NCBI GenBank assembly: GCA_003999685.1
Contig: CP021222.1
Coordinates: 2,232,001-2,296,000, forward strand
Direction: 5' to 3'
Origin: Taiwanofungus camphoratus
Taxonomy: Eukaryota > Basidiomycota > Agaricomycetes > Polyporales > Taiwanofungaceae
DNA length: 64,000 bases
The translations under genes and the position numbers were made by a program. How positions within the stretch are numbered: position 1 is the stretch's first letter; each line of letters starts with the position of its first letter. A model generated the notes under the pieces. It worked only from the letters and a program-made list of their open reading frames with translations, ran no database searches and was not told the origin of the DNA. Shown here piece after piece: positions 12,301 through 25,249 of the stretch.

Positions 12301-14127
12301 CGATTGACGCGACGGACCTGGAGCGGAAGACGCAGCAACCTCCGACATGATCTTAGGCAGGAACGGGCTACGACTACGACGTGGTCGAGTCGAACGCCGT
12401 ATCGGTGTGTGAGGTTCCGGCTCTGCGGCCACCTCATATGATGGGATGACATCTTGGGGAACAGAGAGGTGTTGAGATGACAATGCCTCCGCCTGACCAT
12501 TCAATACTTGTCTAACTTGTTCTTCCTCATCTGCAGAGGGCGAAGGATCATCCCCGGAGATTCGGAGGGGATTGGACGCGTCGTGCTTGTCACTGTCTAC
12601 AGACGGATCAACTCCAGAAGGCGAAGACACTGGAGACAAAGAAAGTAGATCATCCACAGTAGTGATAGTCGTATTTCGAATAGACGGGGACACAGGTTCT
12701 ACGACAGTAGGCGGTCGCAGAGTTCTGATGCGAGGTGAGGCGGATGGAGTTGAAAATGAGTCAAAAATAATGAGGGGTTCAGAGGCGTTGGCTTCTGGAC
12801 TTGATGGTTGGCGAGGTGAGTTTGAGGCTCGTTGTTTCCTAGCAGTTGAATGTGTTTGAGAGGCACTAGAAGGAGTAGCAACATGCTTAAAGCGACGATC
12901 ATTCGTCCGCACAGACGAATCGTAACTATCAACGAGAAAACCATGATCTGATTGCATCGATGATGAAAAGACCTCTGAACGCTCTTCTGGCGCAGGGCTT
13001 GGGGGAGGAGATGGATTGTCATGCGCTCGTAGGACCTTGCTAGCCAATGCAGAGGACGGTTCTGCCGCTCACAAGTTCGAAGCGTTTGAAACAGCATGAC
13101 TAAAAGTACTCACCATCTGGTGGCAAGACATCTTGGATCGGGGTTCCCTCCCTCGACCTGTCCGAAGTTCCTGCAGGAAGACCATCAGGCCCATGCTCCG
13201 TTTCATCATCATCCTCACTGTCTTCCTCGGGAAAAGACGAAGAGACAGGTGTGGCAGAAGAGGGTCTAGCAGATCTCCACGCTGGTTCTCCGACATCATG
13301 CGATTGCAGGCCCTTTGTGTTGATCGCAATGAGGGGATCTATAAGACATACGTTCAATGGTGTACGAATTAGCAAGTCAAAATAACTCACCATCGGCTTG
13401 AGCATTATTGATCACGGAAGGGTCTTCCCGTGACGGACACGAAGGTCTATCCTGGAGGCCAGAATCCGCTTCTTCGACTTTTCGCTCACTTGTCTGTCCT
13501 TCTGATCGAGATGGCGGTGTGGGAACTACAACAGGCTGCGAGATGATAGTAGAATCTGCTCCCTACTTAACATTGCAAGCTTCAGAGCACCTGTTGACGG
13601 ACTCACCTCCCAATACAATAGCATCGTTCGCAGATGAGCTCTCCTTTGGCTGATAGGGAAGCCCAGCATTGGGCTCTGATTGTGCATCTTCTTCCCCATC
13701 GCTGTGCTTGTCACTCAAGATGGACGATGCTACAGCCGCAGATGATAATCTAGTAGATCTGCGTAAAGGAGTGCGCAATCTGGCACTGCCAGGAGGAGGT
13801 GCAAACTTCTTCTCTGGCGATTGAAGGGGTCCAAAATAGACTCTCGCCGAATCCGTATTTACAGCATCGCTATCATCGCTAGAGTGAGGAGAGTTGATGT
13901 TGTCGTTACCAGAATCAAACAGTATGGCGCTGGCCATATCATCTAGCTTGCGTTCCGAGACTGGGCGACGTGCTGTATCAACAAGTATAGGAAGGGGACG
14001 GCAGAGCTGACTGAGAACGACCCACAGAGCCGGAAAGCAGCAGAGCGGAACGTTGATGTCGCGTTGGATGCACGTGACCGAGTGGCTCACGTTTTACCCG
14101 CGGATTCGACTCGGAGTTGTCTGCCAT
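9333..14127 (-). CDS. Large disordered nuclear protein with Ki-67/Repo-Man-like PP1-docking motif
   Basis: The start is MADNSESNPRVKREPL at 14127, splicing to RRPVSERKLDD, then a long Ser/Pro/Arg-rich protein of about 1,500 residues in about seven exons. The largest exons are near 13047-10930 and 10870-9592, and a 51-bp intron near 9541-9591 leads to the last exon, ending KSKKSKA at 9333. No folded domain is visible. Near the N-terminus lies ARVYFGPLQSPEKKF followed shortly by RTPLRRSTRLS. This has the layout RVxF-G-x-x-x-SPE-x-F...TPL+ of the PP1-binding KiR motif of Ki-67 and Repo-Man. SILSDK shortly after is loosely like SILK. Repeated RRSTRPRR boxes look like DNA- or chromatin-binding and nuclear-localisation patches. 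Near the C-terminus are an acidic/basic helix, KRVKWDRG (a second RVxW-like site) and a conserved-looking TLRLDTLGNVLNADVPLSDLVHENIVVKKFIYDDDD. I infer a chromosome-associated PP1 partner; that role is not proven. Confidence 0.6.
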
Positions 14128-14261
14128 ATGATATTTACAACCGACCTATCCACGCTCTAATTTGCGTCAAAGTCTCTACATAAACAACATCCTTGGGTTG
14201 GGAGCCGCCGTTCAAGCTGTCTGATTTGTTACTAGATATAATGTCGATCAGCGGTCTTTAG

Positions 14262-16257
14262 ATGAGCCAGACGTGCTCTGCATGTAGGTACGTGCGTGTA
14301 CGAAGTTTGGCAGCGTTACATCATGTTATAATTTCAACGTTACTGTCAGGAGTCGCGGTTAAAGATTCTTACCCCAATGTAAAACACAATACCTGATCGA
14401 AGAGTAGCGACCTGATGCTTCCGTATCAAGGCCATCGACCTGTCGACTATGTTTATGCCAGCGCCAGCAGTACATCTCAAGTGGCCAAAGGCCCTCTCTT
14501 ACAGAGCGAGACTGCTTGCTTTTCCTGCAGATGAATCTAGGATTCTCTTTTATCCAGGTTTGTAGAACCACTCCTGACTGGACACCCACAAGAGCAGGAA
14601 GAAGGTACATGCTTTCCTGCGAGCATCGTGTTCATTTTGTGATGCTTCTGGAACTGTAACAAAGCGGCCCGCTTGTACGATTTGCAACATCGCTGGCAAA
14701 GAACATGATTGCCAATATGAAGACAACGTTCAGCGCAGCGTGACTGAGGCATTGGTTGCGCGTATGCATGAGCTCAAAGAGCGTCTAACATTCTATGAGG
14801 GGCAGTCTCGGGTCCCTTTAGATGCACTGCAGGCGTCGGTCAGGACAAAGTGGTCGCCTATGGTCCCTACCTTTTGTACCTCAAATCGACTAATCCGTTG
14901 TGCATAGGCGGGGTCTCATCCCTGTCTTTGCTCGAACTGAACAGCATTTTGGAGACTGTCACGTCCTTCCAACACCCCTATCTGGCATATGTACACAATG
15001 CCGGTAATATGCCGGGTTCTGCTATTCCTGTCATCTTACCTGTCTCTGAAGCAGCAAATGTGTGAAGGGAAGGCTGCGCACGCCTTGCAGCATAATCTAC
15101 GGTTCGATACGCATACCGCTGAATTACCTGAGCCTCTACAAGAAGTCAGTGAAGGTGTCCACGAGCATATCTCCGCGCTGTGCCAGCTTTCATATCTCGG
15201 CAAAGTGGCCTCTCACCCTCAATGATTCATCCTTACTCACCGTTGATTACGAGCGGCAGTTCAGAACTGTACCTGTGGGTCACTCCAATGATATATATAT
15301 CGTTTCTTGCATGGTGGTTGACCTATATCTGATCACCTTGCGCATGGAAAGTACACGTTCCCTTTCCTTCCCAGGAATAACTTGGTCGTCGTGCAGGAAG
15401 CGTCGCACTGTTGCAGCGGATCGGGAGCCTGTCTGCTCGATGGACGAATATGATCCTCGACATCGGCACTTGACCCCCCTGATATCAAGGAAACAGGCCC
15501 GGTGGTATGACCAGTATTGAGCCCTTTTGGAAGGGGTCTCAGAACGTGTCGCTAATGTGAATACGAGCATGCTCAAATCAACGTTCTTCCATCAAAGAGA
15601 ACAAGCTCTAGGACTGAAGGTATGTGTGATAATGTCGTTGACAGCTTCTGCCGAGCTTCATCGACTTTTGGCCAGCGACCAAACCGAATCGCGGCTGAAA
15701 TGTTTAGATGCCGTATTTGAGATCGTCAGGACCACGAGGACAATGATTATATTTATTGGATCTTATTCTTTGTGTGCGTGTTCTCTGCTCGCTTCTTTAT
15801 TGCTTGCCTGAAACTGCTATTCATGATTAATTTGTTTGGCAAAGGTAGCCGCCGTGCTTACCCAGCATCGTAACTCTCCTCCCGATAAATATTGCGCGCT
15901 GCATTGTCGATCGTTACTTGTTGACATACTGTCTTCTGCTGCTAAGTTCAGGCATGCTCTGCCCTATATGGGTGTGTTGCAGCTGACATACATACACATA
16001 GCATTGCTCATACTTCAACAAAGAGGGTACAATGAAGGTCATAACGGACTATGCTGCTTTGTTATCAGAAGTCAAACAATAATTACGATCAGCTCGTCTA
16101 CGTCCGACTTTGGTATACTACTTCAGTGTTTGACGTTCATATCTCCAGTAAATTCTTGCACCTCCGAACGCGCTGTGAGGAATTCCGCTTCGACTCGCAG
16201 TTCTCAAAGCATATGTTGGATGTTGCGGTTACGTTGCCCGTATACTTGCTACTATGA
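14262..16257 (+). pseudogene. Remnant of a Zn2Cys6 fungal transcription factor
   Basis: ATG at 14262 encodes MSQTCSACR, the first Cys-x2-Cys of a binuclear zinc cluster, directly before a GT donor. From about 14650 comes TKRPACTICNIAGKEHDCQYED, which matches the second half of the cluster, followed by a short coiled-coil start (ALVARMHELKERLTFYE). Downstream, scattered pieces resemble the middle-homology region, for example WPLTLNDSSLL near 15210, EGVSERVANVNTSML near 15530 and LHRLLASDQTESRLKCL near 15660. I could not find a splice path joining exon 1 to the second cluster half in frame, and several later pieces switch frame without good splice sites, so I read it as decayed. If a correct gene model exists it would be a DNA-binding regulator of about 500-600 residues. 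The start is only 134 bp from that of the divergent PP1-docking gene. Confidence 0.45.
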
Positions 16258-17086
16258 AGTCCGCCGCCGAGTGGTGATATATTCCATCGCATCAAGGACT
16301 TATATGTACGCCTTACCATTCAACTCGTCGCTTCGAAGTCCTGGATAAGACTGTATATCCGATTCGGAAACTGAAGGTTTTACTTCGGCGCTGTCCCATG
16401 ACAGTCCATGTTGTCGTTCATCGGAGCTTGCACACAAGTCAGACCTTTCTTGGTTCATGTTTGGAGGCAATGAGGTTTGCGGCCTTAGGATCTGCCACAC
16501 ATCCCTTTGCAGGTGTACACGGCCTTGTACGTCGTTGTAATAGTGCCATCGGTGATGCCGTCAGGAGGAGCATCCCTCAAGAATGTGGCTCCCGATTAAT
16601 TACTCAACATATGCCATTCCCGAATTACCGTCGCTAGCAGATCGGTACGTTTAGCCAACATTCGTACTATCTTTGGATATGCACGCTGTCATTGTTTGAC
16701 ACATGCTTATACCAGCCTGTCAAGGTGTGCATTGCGTACATATCATCCTTTCGTACAATCATGCCATGCTGGACCGTGGTAATCTCGAATACCCCTGGCT
16801 ACCACCGGTGATGGCTGCATTCTGCTCCTGAAGTCCTTTATGCCAGAAGCTGTTACTATGTGAGTGACAGTGATACCACCAATGGCAATAGTCATATGCA
16901 GCACGGTTGCTTGAACAATCTGAAAGAAAGAATTATATGCAAGTGTAGATTAGACTGTTATAATACATGTGCGAGTTCATACCACGGTGAGCGTAACTAC
17001 AATCTATCTCACAAGTGGACGGAAAATGTTATGTCATAAGTGGATCTCATCTTCCATCCATCAATTAAGTTCGTCGACGTTTCAGT
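16258..17086. other. Spacer without a supported gene
   Basis: Between the remnant zinc-cluster gene and the 3' end of the opsin-related gene. It contains only short frames; no motif or repeat was recognised. Confidence 0.4.
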
Positions 17087-18180
17087 TTAGACGTTGTTAG
17101 CAGGCGCAGTGCTGGCAGCTGGAGCTGCGCTAGTATTCACAGGTGCACTCACACCTGTGACGCCATTACCCGTTCGCACCGTCATGCCCGGGGCAACTCC
17201 CGCACCATCTGCACCATACATGGTGTCGGTGTACTTGCCCGAATACAGGCTGAATGCACCGATGTCGACCTCGCGTAGAGTCCAGAGGAACAGGAACAGG
17301 AAGATGGGGCCAGCGAAAAGGTCCAGGATGCCATACCATATCATCTCACCCATCGGAGAGATGACGTTCCTGCCCTCGGCACAACCCCAGCAAATTGGGT
17401 ACAGCATCATGATGAAGCAGAAACAGGAGGCGCTATGCATGTACCCCGTCCGAACAACACCACCTGCTGCGAATGTTGAACAGATGCCATGACCAAGCAA
17501 CATCCACCTAGACTACTATTAGCATCATACTGGAGTCTGTGCAGAGGGGCGTACTGACCAGACATAAAACATACTGAAGATACCGATAACGTAGTATCCC
17601 CATTTATATGTGCTGGGCACGAATGCACCAACCAGGCCAAAAATAACAAACACCCAGCCCATAAAGACGGTGGTGAAGATATCCGATAGCGTCAGCCCCG
17701 TGGCAAGCAACATCTCGAGCAATATCAAAGGCAGGGTAATAAACCATTGAATATAACGAACATACTACAGAATCGCGAGCAGTGATACCCGTCAGAATTG
17801 ATAAATTCTAATAAATGCGATGATGACAGGCACTCACGAAGATCTGACGATTGTAAGTGTTGCCCCGTGAGAATTCAGCTCGGACAGGGGTGGCACCCAG
17901 ATCGGATGCCATAGAAAAATACGCAATGGTGGCTATTGTCAGCACAACGATACCAATTTGATGGAATAATTGTGTTCCCCTGGGCCTCTGTCCCATGAAT
18001 GGTTGCACGAGTAAAACATGTAACTTGGTTAACTAAAAGAAGGCCTACCATAAACGACCAAGTGATCATGCTCAAGTCACTAGCAACCATCATGGGACAC
18101 ACCACCCAGAGCCATTTTGAGCCACCTGGGGTGATGTGCCTGTCGGCATCGTGGGGGTTGTGCTTGAGAGAGTTACCCAT
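17087..18180 (-). CDS. Opsin-related protein (Hsp30/Yro2-type), no retinal lysine
   Basis: ATG at 18180 begins MGNSLKHNPHDADRHIT, a hydrophilic N-terminus followed by seven hydrophobic helices over four exons (last exon 17507-17087). Helix C reads RYIQWFITLPLILLEM, aligning with RYADWLFTTPLLLLDL of bacteriorhodopsin, so the proton-acceptor Asp85 position is Gln and the Asp96 position is Glu. Helix G reads GILDLFAGPIFLFLFLW: the helix-G Asp is kept, but the position of the retinal Schiff-base lysine is glycine. The C-terminus is a low-complexity Ala/Pro/Thr tail ending PANNV. The protein is therefore an opsin-fold membrane protein that should not bind retinal, like the fungal opsin-related proteins Hsp30 and related stress-induced plasma-membrane proteins proposed to modulate the H+-ATPase. 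The role here is inferred from the family. Confidence 0.8.
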
Positions 18181-19923
18181 ATTGCAGTCGCAAAGGTTGT
18201 AAAAGCGAACAATTACACTTCAGCAATGATACTTGACAGGAGAGAGGGAACACTTGACGGAGAAAGTTGACAGACAAACGTGTCCTTTATCTGCAAACAC
18301 GCCCCACCTATGTGGGCATATGACAGATGGAGAGACATTCGTAATCGGGCAGCGGCGTCAGATAAGTCATGCATGTTGTCAGAGGACAATGTCTCCTATA
18401 GGAAGGCCTACAGGAAACTCTGACCTTTCTCCCGTCATAGAAGCCCCCACAGTAGATCTGGGAATGAGACAAGGTGCAACCGCTAGAGCAGTCCATAGCC
18501 AGCGGCATCCTTGGTGGGTAAGTGGAGAGTGGACGGTGCATATTTCTGCACTGTGGAGTGCTTGCAAACACGCTCGAGTTCTGCTAACTAAGAAAAGCAA
18601 CCCGCCGCTTTTCCCAAGCTGAGTGGTCAATATGATGTTCGGACTGGAGCCATGGCTCAGAACGCGAAGTCCGTCGCGGACTGGTCGAATCCTGTGAATC
18701 AAAATATAAGTCACATGACCAGTAAATCTTGAATCGAACAACAACCACAACATCGGGCAAGCTGTTCTCAATCGGTTGGTACCGCCTTGTCTTGTTCCCA
18801 CGTCTTGAGCAGAGACTAGCTACCGCCGCGCACGCACGGCAGAGGTCTTTCTGCGAGCCCTCCGTCGTGTAGCGGTAGACTCGAAGTGGCGCAAGTATAA
18901 AGCACGTGATAACTTATAAGTCAGATTGATCAACAGGACCTGAGTTTCCAAATTGTAATACAACTCGACAAATATCTATTGAAAGTGGGCGACAAAGAGG
19001 CCCACAGGACCCATTCAGACGTAGTAAGGAGCAAGGAAAACTTAGGTATGATATCGGGCACGGCAGCCCGGCAGAGCAGGGAAAGGGCAGGTAACACTAA
19101 GTAACTGGTAAATTTGTCTGTTGAATTTGGAGAGCACACCCATTCTGCATCCCCATCCACAGAACCAAGATGGTTCATTCATCATCCTCTGCATAGGTGA
19201 CTGAAAGCAAGCATGCAAGTGTTTTATGTTAAACTGCCATATATAGTAAGGTCTCTTTCCAGATACAAAAGATACCCACAATATTCATGGTTGCAAACAG
19301 TTTACTTACTCAAGCATGGTGCTGGTGTATTAACTTTGATCATGAAGTGAACAGATCTCTTGGTTCTACAGACCTTGAGCCCCCCTTCCCCCACCCTATT
19401 TTTACCCACCATGTTTTCCAGGCCATCTGAAATTTACAGTAATTTATAGGTAATTTACCTAAATTAGCCAGAGCTAATTAGCCAGGCCTATTTCCCCGCA
19501 CCCTACAGAGGACCCGGAAGAGTTCAGCCAACAGCTATTAGTATCAGTGAAGCTGAGGGATAGACCATTTGACCCATAAGTGCTCGAGATCAAATGCAAC
19601 TGGGAGCATTAGTCGAGACTTTGTGCCCTCCCTGAGCCGGTGGCCCGGTGCAACCTGCATTAGTACTACTTATATAAGTGCCATCTTGGTATCTGGATTC
19701 TGGACCCACCTCTGTTCAGCTGGAATTCGAAAGCCCAATACGGAGACCCTTGTACTGGTATGGTCACACCTCTCTAGTTCATACACTCCCAATCGGATGC
19801 AGCCGACCGGATATGTTTTCGATCTGCCAAATTTACTCAAGGTAATCCTATCCAGTTGTTTATGTAACCACACTCAGACACAACCGCAACTGATGGCGCG
19901 GACATGGATGTACACAGTGAACT
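18181..19923. other. Intergenic, promoter of the opsin-like gene and unassigned sequence
   Basis: About 1.7 kb with no supported gene. The left few hundred bases should hold the promoter of the opsin-related gene. A short A+T-rich patch near 19435-19490 contains the palindrome GGTAATTTACC and two direct copies of ATTAGCCAG; it may be the edge of an unrecognised repeat. A tRNA-like stretch near 18860 was examined and rejected. Confidence 0.4.
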
Positions 19924-21355
19924 TTAATGGAAATAAGGAGGGACGTGATTGCCCACGATCAAACGGGCTTCGTCCAGAGCCTTCACGACTTCATCGGGTA
20001 ATGGACCCTTCTCTGAATCCTGGCAATTCTGTTCCAGCATGGCAACGCTGCTCGCGCCCAAAATTATCCCATCTTCCGAACTGAGAATGGAGTGGTGTTG
20101 GCACCACCGAAGGGCGATTTCAGTGAGACGTAGGTGGTGCTTGTCCTGTGCAAAATTTTAGTCGTCACACAAAGAGGATCGATAAGGAGCGAGCCTCTGT
20201 GCACGTACCGCTATAGGTTTGAGGTATTCCAAGGCGTCGAAGAAGCCGCTTCTGAGATAACGCGCACGATACATGGTGCCCAGCCTACTGTTAGGATCGA
20301 ACCGTCCACCTTTGGGCGCCTCGGCATCTGGACTTGCGACCTTGCCTGCGAAGAAGCCACCACTGTTTGACAGGTCAGTGAATGTCGAAGGATTTACGGA
20401 GGCATCGACGCACGCAAGAGGATTAAAGATCACAATTCTGAGACCAAACTTGCGGCAACAAGGAACTAGCTCGGGTTCCATCTCGCGACAGAGTGCGTTA
20501 TATATACTACACAAGCAATGCGTAAAATCATCATGCATTGTTGTAATTGAAGCGATAATTGGAGACTTACACTTGACAGATCTTTGGCTGGACCCATCCA
20601 TTGGCTCTGCAGATTCCGACGATCTCGGCAACCTTTGTATATGATATGATGGTCAGAACTCCAAGCCCGGGGAGTGCTCGAAGGGCTTGCCGAAAACACT
20701 CACCTCCCAGGCGGGGAAGTTGCTCAGACCAAATATTTGGCTCGAAAGAGAAACTCATCACCCCCCGCAGAGCCGCAATTCTGACTTACAACTCACAATA
20801 GGCCTTCCTTGTACAGTTCATTCACTTCCCGCATGGTATTTTCGAAGGGCACGCTCCTGTCGGGAGCGTGGAGATATAGTACTCTAACTTTGTGAGGTGC
20901 CAGGAGTTTCAAGGAGGTTTGGAAGGTAGCACGTAGAGCAGCAGGTGCGTGATCTCCAGGGCTGATCGGGTAGATTCTGACGCCAAATAAAACACGGCTC
21001 GAACAAACTGAATAGTTCTTGCTCGTGCTTACTTTGTGTCAATCGTAGCGTCCTTGAGGTCCAGACTTGCTAGAAGCTATGGGGCCTCTCTGAGTATCGA
21101 ATAATGTGGCGAACCAGATGACCTACAGGCTCAGTAGTTCCTTCTGCGTACATCCTCGCTGTATCAACTTCGTTGTGTCCATACTTCAGGAAGACATCGA
21201 TGAACCTCTGGCATTCCTGCGGGTGGAATTCGCGGACGCCGTTCTTGCCGGCTTGACCTAGAGTTGCAGTTCCCTACGAATGTGAATGAAATCAAAACCT
21301 GTAGCGTTACGGTGGTTGGAGTGCATACGAAGAGGAGAGGCACACGGATCGGCAT
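19924..21355 (-). CDS. Aldo-keto reductase, AKR7 (aflatoxin-aldehyde reductase) type, copy 1
   Basis: The start MPIRVPLLF at 21355 splices after a short intron into GTATLGQAGKNGVREF. The active-site Asp and Tyr are in VDTARMYAEGTTE. The catalytic Lys is in ATIDTK, split by an intron before IYPISPGDHAP, and the His is in VLYLHAPDRSVPF. FGLSNFPAWE is recovered by splicing KEGLF to QIFGLSNF. NPLAGGFFAGKV is recovered by removing a 52-bp intron, followed by LTEIALRWCQHH and IILGAS, and the stop at 19924 after VPPYFH. All four tetrad residues are present, so it looks functional. The family reduces dialdehydes and other carbonyls with NADPH in the cytosol. It is the downstream member of a tandem pair; intron positions match those of the copy at 22003-23490, which supports duplication. 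Confidence 0.82.
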
Positions 21356-22002
21356 ACTGATCAATTGTTGATCAAATGGTAGACTTTGAGGACGATAGGA
21401 TGATTGTTGGAGGAAACCCTTGGGAGATTATTGTGTACGCCTCTCACGATGCCGTAGGAGCCTGAGAGAAAACGGGGAGAGCCATCCCAGCGTATATCAA
21501 ACGAATGACAAACCCTATTGGGCCCTATGATTGAGACGTGATCGTCTCGTGCGATCGTGATCACGAGTGCAGGTACTCGAATTTGAATACCGATAAGCAT
21601 CCTTCATCGGACGTCTCGAGTTGTGCAGTACACCTGCTATACAAGCATGACCGGCAATTGCTAGAGTCTATATCCATTTTGAATGTGAAAACTCACCTTT
21701 TCTTACCTGGCATTGGTGAGCTTATTAGTCCTAAAAAAGACAAAATAATGCAACTGTCTTCTTACAGTACTTAGTCTTAATTGTCTTAGTCAAGGTATCA
21801 AGGATTTCAGAAAAAAGTTGGGTTTTGCTGATGCCGTGCTTAGGAAAGTGCTAATGGGTTCAAGAGACATTGGTGACATACAACACATTTCGAACAACCA
21901 CTGGTTACACATCTTCTCTTCTGTCGATGTTACATTGTACATGCACGCCTTGGGTGCCATATGATACAGGCCCACGGGGAAGCCACAAATGAGCATTTCA
22001 GT
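21356..22002. other. Spacer between the tandem reductase genes
   Basis: A 647-bp spacer holding the promoter of copy 1 and the 3' flank of copy 2. No frame with recognisable motif. Confidence 0.4.
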
Positions 22003-23490
<1,488 letters not shown>

Positions 23491-24203
23491 TGGCGGCCAA
23501 TAAATGAACTTTTCTCTGCACAATAGGATGTTCGTGAGAGACGGCAGGTTCAAGGTCGAGCGTAGCGTAGGAATGAGCGGGCCCGGCGAGATTAATAGTC
23601 ACGGAACCGCGGAAGGCCATCTCACGATTGTGCTTGTCACGTGAATATAACTTTTGTACTGGATGGCAGAACTGAAGTGAGCCGCAAGAAATCCTCGATT
23701 GCGTCATCGGGCTATCCAGGCTGAGCACCGAGCACTTGAGCACTACATCTTGTTACCCTTGGCTACAACCGTTGCCATAAGAGAAGAGTCAGAACGAACT
23801 CCATGGCTGTATGGCATATACCTCATTATTTCTCCTGCACCTCTAGCTATTCTATTGATTTCTGCCATGAAGAAGTGGCTTCAGTATCTCGGAGCGTAGG
23901 CCACGTAAGGATTGCGAAGCAACTTCTCCGAGTTATTTATCGCTCTCTCCAATTCAGCTGCCAAATTAGGAAAAGGCAATATCCTATTTGGGTCCATAGT
24001 GCAGGCAGGATATCCGGAATGTTTTACGGAGCCTTGCAATTGTCGGTACTTGGCTGGAATACTTTTGGTCATGGAACGCCTCGGATGGCAATCCCAGAAA
24101 AGGCATCACAAAGGCATTATAATCTGAAAAAAGTCTCAAAAGGCCTCAGAACAGTGCCGATTATTGTAAGAAATTTTAAGGCTCCGAAAAAGTAGGGCGC
24201 CTG
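23491..24203. other. Intergenic, nothing recognised
   Basis: Upstream of reductase copy 2 and left of the A-tailed insertion. It should contain the copy 2 promoter. No gene seen. Confidence 0.4.
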
Positions 24204-24217
24204 GACGCGCACCACTC
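24204..24217 (+). repeat. Left copy of probable target-site duplication
   Basis: GACGCGCACCACTC directly abuts the T-rich (minus-strand A-rich) tail. The partner at 25141-25154 differs at one base. Confidence 0.5.
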
Positions 24218-25140
24218 TTTTTTTTTTTATTTTTTTTAAATTCACCGGGTTTATACTCCGTACACCGTGGTACATGTAGAGTTAGGGATAGTAAGTAGGC
24301 TCCGCGCCCCCATGAGCGGTGCACCGTTATCGATCGGTGCCCTCGTTACGTGGCGTGGGCAGGAAATCCACACGCTCGAAAGGGTTGCCCGGCTCGGTTG
24401 TCCGTACCGACAGCACCCGTAAGGGACTGAGTTTGCCCTACTGGTTTCGGGCCTCAGTCATCAAGTGGGCGGGAAGAGTCATCGCCGGCTCTCGGTGTCG
24501 CTATTCTCCCCGCCTCATGGGTGACCCAATTAGGGATGGTCACTGGCACCCAAATAAACTTCCCACGCGGATTCCTCCCGTGTTCCATGCGGCCCGTTGA
24601 AGGAGGCCCGCTTACCCAACGACTGACTGAAGTTCCCCCCCTTCCCCTCCCAGCCTGGCTCAGAAATCCTCATACCGACAGGACCAGTATATCGGCCCAC
24701 CCCTTCGACCCCGATCCCCTGGCAACTTGCCCTAACTCCCGTAATGACGAACCACGCACAGAGGCCCTCTTTTCAGTGCATCTTGCATGGGTGTTGAGTG
24801 TTGTCGAGTAGCGATTGCTCCCCTCCCCTTCTACAAGCGACCGTGTTCATCAACAATTGGATAAGTTTGGGGCTGACCACATTTAAGGTCAAGAGGATTT
24901 GGAGGCTGTCACTTCCGAGTGACAGGTGGCAGATAAGGGAGAGAAGAATGTCGCCGTAGACAGTGTAGGACAGCAACGATTCTATGATCGAGTTAATCGA
25001 TGCTCAGAAAGAGAATGTGGGGGTCAAGTTGGATGATCTTGACACGAGAATGAGTGGTATTAAGAGAGGGATGGTAGAGTAAAGCCTCGGTGAGCGACAA
25101 GCGCCCAAGGAGATGGTGGTGGTTCGAGGTCAAGAAGCGC
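24218..25140 (-). mobile_element. A-tailed non-LTR retroposon-like insertion (LINE 3' end or SINE)
   Basis: Read on the minus strand, a GC-rich non-coding segment ends with GGAGTATAAACCCGGTG, AATTT and then an A-rich tail (about 20 A broken by one T) at 24218-24245. Immediately outside the tail is GACGCGCACCACTC (24204-24217). The other end is met by GACACGCACCACTC (25141-25154), the same 14 bases with one difference. A poly-A-like tail abutting one copy of a 14-bp direct repeat is the expected footprint of target-primed insertion. The body of 923 bp shows no reverse-transcriptase or endonuclease reading frame, so it is a 5'-truncated LINE or a non-autonomous element. Family is not certain; the tail sequence reminds me of fungal Tad-like elements. 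The right boundary lies only about 95 bp from the OTU gene start. Confidence 0.5.
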
Positions 25141-25154
25141 GACACGCACCACTC
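25141..25154 (+). repeat. Right copy of probable target-site duplication
   Basis: GACACGCACCACTC, 13 of 14 bases identical to 24204-24217. It sets the inferred 5' boundary of the inserted element. Confidence 0.5.
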
Positions 25155-25249
25155 GACACCATTTCGTACTTACTTACTCCACGCAGCGCGACCTCTCTAA
25201 CAACATAAGTCCGAATATCCAGTCGGCCATCTACGTCAACTCTTTCATC

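Noticed and set aside
9684-12859. Plus-strand frames opposite the PP1-docking gene
   Set aside because: They show no domain or start context and are shadows of the long minus-strand exons.
18855-18930. tRNA-like stretch (TCCGTCGTGTAGCGGTAGACTCG)
   Set aside because: It has an A-box-like start but no T-loop GGTTCGANTCC, no acceptor stem pairing and no anticodon arm.
24319-24811. Plus-strand frames within the A-tailed insertion
   Set aside because: No motif; the A-rich tail shows the element faces the other way.
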